A stretch of DNA of 64,000 nucleotides, taken from assembly GCA_904066235.2 (NCBI GenBank), contig CAJFCV020000005.1:434001-498000 (forward strand), written 5' to 3'. Numbering within the stretch: position 1 is the first letter of the stretch; each line of letters opens with the position of its first letter. The DNA is from Bursaphelenchus xylophilus. Lineage: Eukaryota > Nematoda > Chromadorea > Rhabditida > Aphelenchoididae. The notes under the pieces were generated by a model. It saw nothing but the letters and a program-made list of their open reading frames with translations. It searched no databases and was not told where the DNA came from. The position numbers and the translations under genes are program-made. Of the stretch, positions 1 through 11,400 are shown one piece after another.

Positions 1-269
1 AGAGTTTTTGGCCCGTCCGGTTCTTACGCCAGCAAACTCATGATGCAAAAATAGTCGAAAAAAAAATCGGAAGTCCTAAACTCGACCAATTTTTTATTTG
101 ATTCTTTTCCGGAGATTTATTGGACACGCAAATTGGCCAAATTCGCAAAATGCCCTGAGGGTAAATAGAAAAAATTCAAAGAACAGACTTGTCATGTCTG
201 AATTTCTGGAAAATGGGAAAAAATAGCAAAAAAATTTTTTTAACGACGCTAATATCCGCCTTTTTGCAG
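1..269. other. AT-rich intron or upstream DNA
   Basis: No coding signal. It ends in a good acceptor (TTTTTGCAG, last base 269) for the exon at 270, so it is probably intron of the channel gene whose earlier exons lie outside the window. Confidence 0.5.
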
Positions 270-396
270 AGGAAAAGTCCAATGGCGATGTGCGCTTCGA
301 TGTGAGCGATGCGGACGGAAACCCGCACAAGAGGTCCGCCGCGCAGACAAAGAGCATCCGTCGGAGACAGAGTGGCTACGGTATCACCATCACAAG
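270..396 (+). CDS. kcnl: Alternative upstream exon of the SK-type potassium channel gene (long isoform)
   Basis: A GC-rich open segment sits between an acceptor (TTTTTGCAG) and a donor (AG|GTGGGT) in very AT-rich DNA. The first two bases finish a codon begun in an exon outside the window. The reading then runs EKSNGDVRFDVSDADGNPHK, a basic RSAAQTKSIRRRQ stretch and SGYGITIT, with no stop. It ends two bases into a codon, the phase required by the exon at 17912; joining them gives an AGT serine and continues in frame into the S1 region. The residues would be cytoplasmic N-terminal sequence, which is variable among SK channels, so homology cannot be shown here. Inference: an internal exon of a longer isoform, alternative to 8342-8499. 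It could belong to another gene, but phase, strand and position favour the channel. Confidence 0.6.
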
Positions 397-2860
397 GTGG
401 GTTTGCAAATTTTTTTTCCCGAAATCTTTCTTTAGTAGCAGTAAAAATGTACAGTGTAAAGTTATTGAAAGATGTAAAAAGTAATTGTAAAAGTAAAAAG
501 TTTAAAGGGCAAGTTACTTCCGTGCTTGCAAAATTTGAGTTTTGTAGTGCAAACGACCATTGATGACGTAGGAATTTTTTTATTTTGCGGTTTACCGTCA
601 AAGGTAGGGCGCAAGCTGCCAAACAAAAGGTGTGTAAAAAAGAAGGATTAACGCACAAAAAAATGTCTTTGGGACCAGTTGCACAAGTTTTAAGTGTTAA
701 AATGTCATTTTGCCCAAAAATTGATTGAAATCCATGATTTTCCGCTAACACCTGGGCGCAGACTACCAACTCAAAAATAAACAGGAATTATATCTCAAAG
801 GTCAAATTAAAATTTTTAAGTATGTTTTTATGTCTAGCATTTATAATTTGATCATCTTGCACCTGTTTGAACCTAATTTTACGTCAAACCTAGGGCGCAG
901 TTCGCCAATCTAAAAAATCCGCCATTTAGCCTGAAACTCATTTCAAAGTAATCAGAAACGACAAAGAAGATGAAATACATGTCTCTTGACACTACCACAT
1001 CAAAAAAATTTGCAATTTTTTAATTTTCTTTGTGAAGAACAACTTTTTTTTCCTTCTAATGTTCTTTGATGCGCCCAATTCAAGTATTCATGAAGCGACT
1101 TGTTAATCTTATTTATGAAAAAAGTACAGCCAAGAAAGGAAATTTATTTTCGCAAAAATTAGAGGCTAACTTTCCGAAGCAGGTGCGAATTATTTTTAGT
1201 TTAGGGATTTTTTGTTTTTTTAGGATTTCGAGTTTGCTTACTTTTTGTTTTTTGAAAGTAATCTTTGTCTGGCTGGAAGATAATTTGAGTTAAAGGGGAT
1301 ATTTAGGATATTTAGAACCCTTTGGTGGTTTCGGTTTTATCTCTTGAGATTTAATTTGCTCGAAAAAAGTTTTTTTTTGGCTTGAAATGAGCCAAATAGA
1401 ATTTAGGGTCGAGTTTGAGAGTTGACTCGTTTTTGAGTCGTATCTGGGGGTTGGATAAAAAGTGCGGGGGTTTTTAGAGACTAGAAGGAGCATGGGATCT
1501 AAATATATCGTTTTTTTACTCAGAAACTTTTGACTGAAAATCACAAAATAATTTTTTTTAAGTTTGTCATTATCAACCCAGAAATTCCTCTAAAAATTTA
1601 AAATTCCATGACGAACCCGCATTCAGTGTAGACCCTTGTTTTTCCTCTGCAAAACAAATCAAATTCTCATCAATTACCCGCAATGATTTATTTATCATAC
1701 CGAGATATCATAAAACTTTAATGAAAACGTCGAATTTCTCAAGTGACGATTACTCTTTATCTCTTATGTAATCAAATTATTCAAATTCCATTATTTTCCG
1801 GGAAATTCAAAAAATTTGTGAAATTTTTCAATTTTCGCCGAAGCCAGGTGATTTTGAAGGGATGGCTTTGTGGGCTTAACATCTGGCCAGGAAAGCGTTC
1901 TAATGAAACATGTCTGGAGGGTGGGAGGCACACGTAATTGGGGATTAGGGACAATAGGGAGGGCATAAATTGGCCAATGCTTTTGAATTTTATCATGTCG
2001 GAAAAAAGTACTCAATCGAAATGATGACTTTTTTTGTCATTTTGCAAAAAAAATAATGGTGCTGTTGACTATATTTTGACTTATTTTTGATGGATTTTGT
2101 AGTTTTTCGTTATTGTAATGCTCTTGGGAAAACAAAATGTAATCAAATTTTTGCAATTTTTCGAAATTTTTTTAAAAATACTACAGATTTTTTTTGTAAA
2201 TTTTTTAATGAAACTGGTCACTATACAGTTTGAAGTTTTCGAAAACCAAATTTCGATTTAAATTGTAATAACACCCACTTCCGGTTCAAACGTTTCCCTC
2301 ATTTATCCATACGTCTTTTCCTCGTCATTTCCAATAGTTCCTCGGAACTTTCCGAGCTTCTGAAGTCATTCCAGGTCATCTTTCCGTGGAATTCGGGCTT
2401 TAGCTCATCTCAAACTCAATTTCCCTTCATTTCCGTTGTGGCACATCTTTCTCCCGTTTTTTGGTGACTAATCCTTTGGATTAGAGTAATTACAAGTGCT
2501 TGTCTTTAGGTACTAGTGTTCATTTTCGGTTATTACCCAGTCGTCCTTAGTTTTTGAGTACATTCAACGGTGGTGCGGGCAATATATAGCTTTTGTTTGA
2601 TTGTCAATATTTTTCTCCGTTTTCTTGCTTTGATTTGATTATACGGGATTTTTCTCTCCGAAGAGGGAAGTAAAGCGGATTTTCGAGATCTCCGGCTAAG
2701 CAAACTGAGGGATTAGGGGTTAGAATATAAGGTAAAATACGTTCTGCCAATCGTCACCACAGTTTGGAATTTCAATTTTTCAACTTTTTTCTTGTGGCTG
2801 ACTCTAAATTCAAAAAAAGTTTTGTAAAAATCTCAGGGAACCATCACTATTTTTTAAATT
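397..2860. other. AT-rich presumed intron, no gene seen
   Basis: Long runs of A and T with short chance open frames. No splice-bounded coding segment or inverted-repeat element was recognised. 2280-2560 is slightly less AT-rich, without a long open frame. Confidence 0.5.
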
Positions 2861-2867
2861 TATTTTT

Positions 2868-2887
2868 GCCTTGGTCCCCCCTTACCA
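2868..2887. repeat. Single terminus of the GGGGGGACCAAGG MITE family
   Basis: GCCTTGGTCCCCCCTTACC in the right-end orientation, with no matching left end nearby. One of about 27 ends of the commonest repeat family in the window. Confidence 0.7.
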
Positions 2888-3709
2888 TTCATTTTTTCCA
2901 AAAAATCCAAAAATTTTTTTTCGACTTTGAAATATTACTAAACGGCTCAATTTCAAAATCATATTATACCCTCAATGAAGTAACACTCATCTTACGTGTG
3001 GTCTGCCCCTGGGATTTGCGTGTTCGGCCTCCAATTTCTGGCTCTCTTAGCTTTCAGCTGTCCGGTCTAATAAAATGAATCCTGCCCTTTTAGAGGAAGG
3101 CCGTCAAGTGTTAGGATGAAGACAAAAAAACCCGAAAACACTAAAAAAACTTGTGTTCTTGGCGATTTTATTTTCGTTAAAATGGCTTTTCTGTCGAGGG
3201 GTTTTTGAGTTCTCGAAAAAAATTATTTTTTTTTTTTGATTTTTGAGGCTAATTTTTAGCTAGCCCGAAGGTTAAAAAGCTCTTTTTTTACGTGACTTTA
3301 AAGCCTTTGCAATTATGTAGCAGCCAGTGACGTGACGCTTGTTGAAGGAGGCCTCAAATTGTAGCCTTTCATAAGCCTTTTATAAGCATGTTTGGCGAAT
3401 CTGGGAAGTGACTTTATTCCCATTCTAAGCATGGCAATTCAACAGACAAAAGGCTCAAAAATTAAAACTCTCCTTTCCCTTTTACAAAGCTTTTATTTTC
3501 GCCGTTGTAATGACCCTTTCCTCTCGAATATTATGTATGTAGAAAAGAGGCAGTGCTATCACATTTCCTTCAATTTTTGTAGGATTTTGTGGGCGTTGAA
3601 CCGGTCTTAATTGCCGACGGATTCATTGTTTACATATGTCGGGCTAAGATCCATCTCGCAAGGGAAATTCAAGCCTGCAAAAAACTTGACTCCGAGTTTC
3701 TGAGGGGCC

Positions 3710-4115
3710 GCACCGTGCAAGCAAAAACCCTTATTTTGCACTGTGCGGTTGACATCTTGCACCGTGCGACCGAGATATCGCCGCGACGCAAGTTTTTTTC
3801 AATTCTGCGTTGTCGCGAATTTTTACGAGCGCGACAGGCAATTGCACAGTGCAGAAAAGTTCAAAAGGCTCGCGCACCGTGCAAAAAGAGGCAAAAAATT
3901 TTTTGCGGCGCACAGTGCATTTTTCCGCTTTTTGCACTGTGCATTCTGTCGCGCTCGAAGAATTCGCGGCGCACAGTGCATTTTGCCGCTTTTTGCACAG
4001 TGCAATGTCTGTCGCGTTCGTGCAGTTTGCAGCGACAAGCTTCAAAAGCCTTGCGTCGCGGCGATTTTTTGATCGCACGTTGCAAAAGGTCAACTGCACG
4101 GTGCGGGAACCCTGC
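3710..4115. repeat. GC-rich foldback element built of GCACNGTGC palindromes
   Basis: About 400 bp, much GC-richer than its flanks. The left part (GCCGCACCGTGCAAG, then ATCGCCGCGACGCAAG) recurs inverted on the right (GCCTTGCGTCGCGGCGAT, then CAACTGCACGGTGCGGGA). Between them the short palindromes GCACGGTGC and GCACAGTGC occur a dozen or so times, alternating with TTTTTGC and CGCGAC words. Overlapping open frames in all six frames, up to 209 codons, are by-products of this composition. A relative lies at 36326-36485. Probably a non-autonomous foldback transposon. Confidence 0.65.
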
Positions 4116-6155
4116 GACAAAAGTCTCATTTTTGACGAAGCGTAGTGCGCCAAGCTTTATCAAAATCCGACTTGTATCCCTCCGGCAATTTCTCTGTCTT
4201 CCAAATTTAGCCCTTTGAAAGTTACGATAAAAAATAGCTATCCATCTTCTCTCTTCTCCACCTCCCAATCTACTCTTTGATCACCGCAATTTACCCCATG
4301 TTTTTGATGGAATTCCCAATGAGTTTGAACTGTCTATGGCACTCCAATATTCATGTGTTTATAAGCTGGAAGCCAGCTGTTAACCTTGATGTGGATTTGG
4401 TATGCATAAGTAGGGGGAGGTTAGAAAATGCATTGAAACTTTAGGCGGGGTGCTGGAAGGTGATGGGTAAATTATGGTACTTTTCGGGTTCTTCCGACTT
4501 TATAAACTGGAAAAAGGGGGTAAGAAAAAAGTATTCTGCTTTCAGTAGTATACCTTTTCATCATATTGTATCAGAGAAAATACCCCAAGTAAAACGCTCA
4601 GACTCTTATGAGACATGGCCCATATTTTGACTAGTTTTTTTCTTCGACTTGTAGGTGAAAATCGCAGCTTGTGCTTAGCAGAAACGACAGAGATTTTTAG
4701 GTCGAAAGTTGACGAAAATTTGCCACTTTTTTACCTTCCATAAATAGATTTGTTATATTTTATTCATTAATCCTTTATAAATTACACATAAATATGTATG
4801 ATATAACCAAATCCTTCTATTTATCGTGGAAAAATCTTCCAAGAACTTTGGTTTCCCATGAATTTTTCTTCAGAGAACACGCTCAAAGCGCCACCCTATT
4901 TCAGTGAAGTTTGGGTCAAATTTAGGTTGATTTTTTCTAAGATTTATTCAAGACTTTCTAAGACTTATGCTGGCTCGCGCACTGCAAGAACAACTGAGAT
5001 TTTGAACCCAAAAGTTGACGAAAATTTTACTTTTTTTTGCGAAGATATCCATCAGTAATTAACACCTTGTTTTTATCGGAGAAGGCAACTTTTCTGCAAG
5101 AAATAAATTGTCATCACGCAAAGTTTGTGGAGATATGGCAAAAAGCGTTTTTTTTCTCTGACTGCTCTCCGAATTTGGCGTTCTCTCTCGTCGACGGAGA
5201 ACGTTGAATATCTTAGCTACCCTTGCAAAACGCAGGCTAAAATTTTCAGGAATTCATACGCGACCTATGCAAAACTTATTTGCAAAACTTCAAAAAAATC
5301 TGAAAGTTCCATTCCAATCTAAAATTAGTTGTTATCGTCAAAAATTCAATTAACTTTCTCACTTTTCGTCACATTCCTTCTCCTCCGATTTTCGCAGAGA
5401 AAACTGTAAACAATCAATTACCATGTAAATGGCCGCAAATCTCTTTATTCCCCTCCAATGTTATATAATGACATGGCTTGACGTGTCGAATACATTTGTA
5501 GGCGACCAGAGAGTAGAAGCGATGTCTTTACGGTGTTTTCGGATGACTCAAACGTTTTATTTGTCACTTCCTGACAAGGTGTTTGTTCATATCCGCGAAA
5601 ATACTAAGGGATATTTGAAGAATAATGATAAATTTGCGGGAGATTAGAGGATAGGGAGAAGGGGGAGGGTTTAGAAGGTATTTAGACTTGTTTTTCATAT
5701 GTTTTCCGGAAATACGGTCGGTTTTGGAAGCAAAAAATATTGTATTGATAGCTGTTTTGGTATACGTTAACTTTCTCATCTACTTTCATCCCTGTTTTTG
5801 TCGATTTTTTTGGAGAAAAAGTAAAAATTTTGGAGAAAAAAAGAAAAAAAGTCCATTTTTTGGAAAGCGATTTTTGCAGGTCTTGAAAATCGGATTGCTT
5901 TGAGATTTGGAATAGATAATTTAGAGGGACTAACAATCAGTACTCAAAAATTTCAGCCTCTGGTTTGCATGAGTAGTCAAGATATTTAACGTTTTCTGCA
6001 GGCATAGGGAAGAACATCTGTTTTTGATGATTTTTCGATCTAAAAATCTCGGTAGCCTTTTTAAAATTTGAGCTAACAATCTCAAGTATGTATGAGAAGA
6101 TGGCAATTTTTATTTTTCTCAAGTCTTATCAAAATCAGCCACAGTAAATTTTTCC
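4116..6155. other. AT-rich presumed intron with degenerate repeat pieces
   Basis: Fragments resembling the inner arm of the CAGGGGAAGTACTCC family are scattered through 4565-5330, with words like CTCAAAGCGCCACCC, TCGCGCACTGCAAGAAC and CTGACTGCTCTCCG. 5400-5660 is more balanced in composition but shows no convincing exon. Confidence 0.45.
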
Positions 6156-6162
6156 AAAAATT

Positions 6163-6181
6163 GCCTTGGTCCCCCCTGACC
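6163..6181. repeat. Single terminus of the GGGGGGACCAAGG MITE family
   Basis: GCCTTGGTCCCCCCTGACC, right-end orientation. It lacks a clear left partner. Confidence 0.65.
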
Positions 6182-6544
6182 ATTAAAAGAATCTCTACAG
6201 CTTTTACAGCTACCTCTTCTTTGTCTTCCAATCCTCTCCTACGTTGGTATCGTCTTAATTTCCCCGCAAAACAAGGAAGTCTGCATGAAATCCGCTCTAA
6301 TTTTGTCCTTGCTTATCAGACCAATGGCAATAGTGCACCTTTGCGCAATCAAATTTTACACAACCTTCGTTTCCCATAAGCCATTAAGGTGGGCATTCAA
6401 AGTAACGTCTCGCGACAAGCTCATTTCCGATTATTATGGGAAATATGAAAAATACCCAGAGGCGATGAGTTGTTTTTCTCCTCTCGAGCACGGTTTTAAT
6501 CATGCTTTTTGTCTTGAGAGCAAAAATCACGAGAAATTTTTTGA

Positions 6545-7090
6545 ATTTTTTTAATTTTGAGGTTTAAATCTCGGTGGTTTCTGCAAAGCGCGAACTGAAA
6601 AGCATTGTTTATGCGTTAATAAATTTGTTCTAGATTTTTTTCCAAGTAAGATGAAAATCCGAGAGCCTTCATAAAAAAAATTTCAAAATTTTTGCCTTGG
6701 TCCCCCCTTACCTCTCATAATTATCAATTTTTTGATCTTTTGATGTAAAAATCTCGGCGATTTCTGCAAAGCGCGAGTTAAAAACCTCACATGTGTGTCG
6801 TAGATGCCCATTTTAAATTTGTATTAAGTTTCACGAAAATCTGAGGTACCTTTTTTAAAAAAATTTCCAAAATTCCTCCCTTGGTCCCCCTTACCCCCCA
6901 AAATTGTCAATTTTTTGATCTTTTGGTGTAAAAATCTCCGTAATTTCTGCAAAGCGCGAACTAAACATCTCACACCTGTCTTGTAAACATTTATTTTAAA
7001 TTTGCATTAAGTTTCACTAAAATCTGAGGTACTTTTTTTTTTAAATTTCCAAAAATTCTCCCTTGGTCCCCCCTTACCTCCAAAAATTTT
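6545..7090. repeat. Tandem array of about 185-bp MITE half-elements
   Basis: Three head-to-tail units end at about 6712, 6895 and 7078. Each runs from a segment like TGTAAAAATCTCGGCGATTT through TCTGCAAAGCGCGA and AAGTTTCACGAAAATCTGAG to the terminus CCTTGGTCCCCCCTTACC. All carry the same half of the palindromic family, so this is tandem duplication of one arm rather than independent insertions. Confidence 0.7.
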
Positions 7091-7094
7091 TGTG

Positions 7095-8088
7095 TTCGTT
7101 TTTTGCAAACCAGACCAAAAATTGACAATTACTTTTCTTGCTAATTCACTAACACGTCCCCACGCAGTAATTGAGGCTTGAGAACCGGGATGTTTTTCTT
7201 CCTCAAGAGCTTATCGGAATTTCAGATGTTGCCGTCTGAAATCGAAGTAGGAAGGGAATTAAAGAGGAGTAAAATCTGGAAAATAAGATCTCCGGGTTGC
7301 CGTTTATTTATTTGCAATTCTGTTTTGGAGGCTAAGGAGGATGTTGCAAGGGAATTTAGGCCCTTCTCTTCTTCATTAGGCCAAAATTGAATCCCGAATT
7401 TTTGTTGACTTGCTTTTTTTTCATTTTGGCCTTTGACAATTTAAGGCAGACTAGAGATGAGGGCGAGGGGATTTTTACGTACTTTGTGAGCCAATTTTTC
7501 TAAAGAAAGTTCAAAAAAATGATTCTAATCGAACTGGGCTCAAGAAATTCTCTGTTTTCGGGTCTTTTCGGTCAAAAAACCACCGAGATTTCTGCAAAGC
7601 GCGAGCTAAAACTCTCGTAAATGCCTTAGAAAGTTGCAATTTAAATTTTTCTGAGGTTAAAAGCCAAGGTGCCCAAAAAAATTTCAAAAAATATCCCCTT
7701 GATCCCCCCTTTTATCAAACTTTTCAAAAAAGACGCCCGGTACCCTCAAGGCTTAGATTTTCTTAAAATTTTGCTCACACATCATGCATAGGCCACACAT
7801 CAATTCTTCAAAGTTTTGGCTCGCGGTTTACTGGGGTATCCGAGATATTGAACGATCTTTGCGGCCGAGAGAGCACACTAAATGCGGAGAGCGGTCAAAA
7901 AGAAAAAAGTTTTGGCCGTATTTTTGCCAGTTTCGCGGGGAAATTTTTGATTTTTTGTGGAAAGAGCACACTGTATTATGGTAGAAATACGCATAAACTT
8001 TTTTATGGCAAAATTCGCAAAAAAAAATTTTTTTACTTTTTTCCAATTTTTAATTAAAAAATCTCGATTACTCCGTATATCGCCCGAA
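7095..8088. other. AT-rich presumed intron with MITE fragments
   Basis: 7570-7710 holds a degenerate half-element ending CCTTGATCCCCCC. 7770-8050 holds part of the CAGGGGAAGTACTCC family interior, including a GAGAGCGGTCAAAAAG word and the GTAGAAATACGCATAAAC segment. 7178-7390 is open on + for 70 codons without splice or homology support. Confidence 0.5.
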
Positions 8089-8341
8089 AATTGGGATTTT
8101 TTGTTCATTTTCTCTTCTTTCCAGACTCTACATTCCTACCTTTTGCATGTCTACAATCCTCAAATACTTTTCAATCCTTTCCATTTCCGTATTCCTCCCG
8201 TTTTTCGCCTTCAGTTCCCGTAAACAATTACAATTTCGATTCTCCCAAATTGTAATTCAATTAAATCCCGGAATATTGCGTGTCGCTTTCGCCGAAAATG
8301 TTACGCCAAAATTCTGCACTCCAGGGTAATGTAAAGCCGCC
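8089..8341 (+). promoter_or_regulatory. Probable 5' region of the short channel isoform
   Basis: Pyrimidine-rich DNA upstream of the first ATG of the short channel isoform. It contains two acceptor-like sites, CTTCTTTCCAG (about 8124) and CTGCACTCCAG (about 8324). Either could receive a spliced leader, as is usual in nematodes. An in-frame TAA at 8327-8329 shows that the reading frame starts at 8342. GCCGCC directly before the ATG is a strong initiation context. The promoter itself was not located. Confidence 0.4.
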
Positions 8342-8499
8342 ATGAACGGGCCATATGACACGGTTGCGTACAGCGGCCGAGACGCCCGCTTTTCGTTCGC
8401 TTCCACCGCCCAACGACACCTCTCGCTGACGCCCATGGTGCGGAAGAGGCCGGTGTTCCAGGTCAACTTCAACCTCAAGGATCTGCTGCAGGTGGCGAG
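8342..8499 (+). CDS. kcnl: Channel exon 1 (short isoform first coding exon)
   Basis: It starts MNGPYDTVAYSGRDARF and ends LKDLLQVA plus two bases of a serine codon. The donor is AG|GTGTGT. An in-frame stop lies 15 bases upstream. It is GC-rich against its flanks, and its phase fits 17912 exactly. Confidence 0.75.
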
Positions 8500-11400
8500 G
8501 TGTGTGAAAATCGTTTTTAGGGGGTAAAATACGGCGATTTTTCTGTTGTATTATATCAAAAAGAAAATTTATTTTTGTTATTATTTTTCTTAGGAATTAA
8601 AAAAAACGCAAAACCACAGTAATTTTTCTAGCAAAAAGTAATCTTTTATTGTAAAATACGAACGCTAAAAATGCTTCTACATTTTTTTAAAGCCAAAAAT
8701 AATACAAAAAAATAAGAAATGTCCAAAAAATCAATTTTTTCCGAGCAAACTTTTTTATCCGCGGAGATCTTTTTTCATCTAGCCGCTGCGACTTTGGGGC
8801 CCAGCGACGGCTCGGATCTGCGTTTTTTGCCGCAAATTTTGTACAATAACTCAGGGTAAAGAAAACTAACGTTAGTAATAGCTAAAATTATAAAAAATGG
8901 ACATATCGTAAGTCTTCGACAAGTCTCCGCCGAGCCTTCGCCGAGCGTCCGCCGACCATCCAAAGGCTTTGCCAGGCCTTGCACTGGCAAAGTACGCTTT
9001 CTACAACCTTTTTTTGGGTATCCACCTGCCCTACGCCTTGTTGAATCAAAAATTTTGAGATCAAAAATTTCAACATCTTCCCCTTCAAACCTTGGAGCAA
9101 AATAAAAGAAACCCAAAAAAAATCGTAAAACCTAATTGGTCGGCCAATAAATCGTGTCCGTGGCCCAAAAAAAAATCCGTGTCCAAAACTCTCGGGCCCT
9201 CGAAGGTTGCACCGAAAAATCTTTGCCAGCGAACTTTCGCGAAAAACCCCGGCTACCGACAAGGGGTTCAGAAGGCCTCAGAAAATTTGCTCGGCCTTCT
9301 AAAAAAATTGAGGAGCCCTCAGGCATCTCGAAATTCGCCTTCTCCTTTCCCCCAAATTGCCGGCGGGGCTTTCAAGTCGGCAGCGCATTTAAAAAAGTTT
9401 TATCGTCGAAATGCGAAACCTTTCTGGGGCCGGCAGATTCGGGTCTGATTCTTTCCTCCTGCTTTCGGTTTTTCTTTCGTTTCCGCTGCGTAGGAAGTTG
9501 ACCGAAATTTGTGTTCTAAATTTTCGACATGTGGACAATGTTGGGCTGCGGATTCTGAGCGGATTTCTTTTTATTTTCGAGACTAAAAGATGGACGAAGA
9601 ATTCAGATGCCGGTTGCCTTTGCTGGGGTAGGTTGGTGAAGCGACGTCTTAGTCGACAAAAAAGGTCAAAAGATTGTGGTCCAGCTTAAGTTTGGCACCA
9701 AAAAAGTATCATAGAGACCAAAATGGCTGATGTTTTCGTGATTATATAGTCTGTCGGGAAAATAATGAGCACTCTGTCGCATTGAAAATCGCTGCCGAGA
9801 AAATGAATTGCGTCGCGGCAAAATAAAATTTGCGTTTCACTCAAGCGACGCGATTGGCGCAGCGACACTGTTGTCATTATTTTCCAGACAGGCTGATAGA
9901 AAAATTACCTCACATGCCTTAAAAAATAATAATCCAAGTTTGTCGCAAAATTTCATTCAAATTCGACAATTTTGTTTAAAAAAACTCCCTTGGTCCCCCC
10001 TTACCATATTTTACAAAAAAAAAATTTTCTCAAGTCCTCAAAAAAAGCCTCGGCTTCAATCTATCCCACATTTTTGATCTTTTTAGACCATCTCATCCAA
10101 AACTAACCCTCTCAAAAAACCTCATAGCCTCAAGTGTTGCGGCCCAAAAACACCCCCAAAACATTTCGCAGAGTATTCATGATTTCATCGGCCCGCTTTT
10201 TAATGGATTCTCACTCGCACGGAAATAACCGTACTTTAATCGGGTCCTGTAATATTTGCTTGTCACATCATAAACTCTGTCGTTTACATTTTTTTCATTG
10301 GATATAAATTTCTTGCCAAAATTATGCATGAAAATCTGTGACAGGATTATGCATGTACGATCCAAGGGGGTTGGCTTCTTGAGTCGATTAATAACTATTC
10401 AAGGAGTGTCGAGTTTCATGGGCCAAGTGTTCGAAAATTCCGGCTAAAGAGGTCATGTTCGTACTTGAACGGAGGGAAATGTTAAAGAATGTTCGCTGGA
10501 TTTTTTTGATGACATTTTTTGCCATTGGGCAAGTATAGGGTCCGAAATCTTTTAGCTAAAATTTTCAGACCTTGTCTGAAACCTCTTTTCTATATTTTTT
10601 TATACCTTGACAGAGTAAGAGCCCAAAATTCAACGGCTATCAGAGTTTAGATCCCTCAAAAAATCTTAATTTTATAATTTTTCTTTACTTCTTTCAGCCT
10701 TTACATATCTACAACATTTCATTTCTATTCTCTTTACCTTTAGTCCCAATCCTTTTATTTCTTTGTCAACCATCTGTAATCACACTTTACACCATTTCCC
10801 TTCCAATTCCCACCTCTTCGCCTCCTCGCCATATTAATACATTCCAGTAGCATTTCCCAATTTGTTCGTGTCTTTCGAAAAGGTCTATAAAGCCATGCAC
10901 CTGGACGGTGCACCGGTTCGCCGCTAAAATTGGATTGGGACGGCGTTGTGGTGGGGACTCCCCGATAATGTCAAATTCGATATTCAAAAGAATGCAGGTG
11001 GAATGGGGTGTCAAGAGTCATGGGTAATTAGGTTCCCAGGCCGGCTAACTTCGTTCTACCTGAGATTTTCGACTTCATTTGGGTTGTTGGTTAATTTTGG
11101 AATTGCTGCGGGCATAATATGTTGGTTTGTTTGTCCTGCTGGGCTGTCTGGGGTATCTTCAATGAATTAAAAAAATGTCGGTTGATTTTCGAACTTCCAT
11201 CAAAAAAGTCTTAAAAAAATGTCATAATGACAGATTTTACTTCAGAAGTTATCTCTACCGTCTCTGCAGTCTTGATCCACCACTATTTTACGCTTCGTAA
11301 CACTTCTCACACCTAAACTAACCCCCAGCAAAAATCCAATATCAAGAGGACGAAATGTCAATTCCCAAATCATCCCATTTTTTGCATCAAATCTTAGATC

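Noticed and set aside
3589..4218. 209-codon open frame and several overlapping ones
   Set aside because: All six frames are open because of the repeated GCACNGTGC/CGCGAC composition; there is no family similarity.
9092..9501. Two overlapping open frames of more than 110 codons on +
   Set aside because: No splice borders, no recognisable similarity and no phase match with the channel exons.
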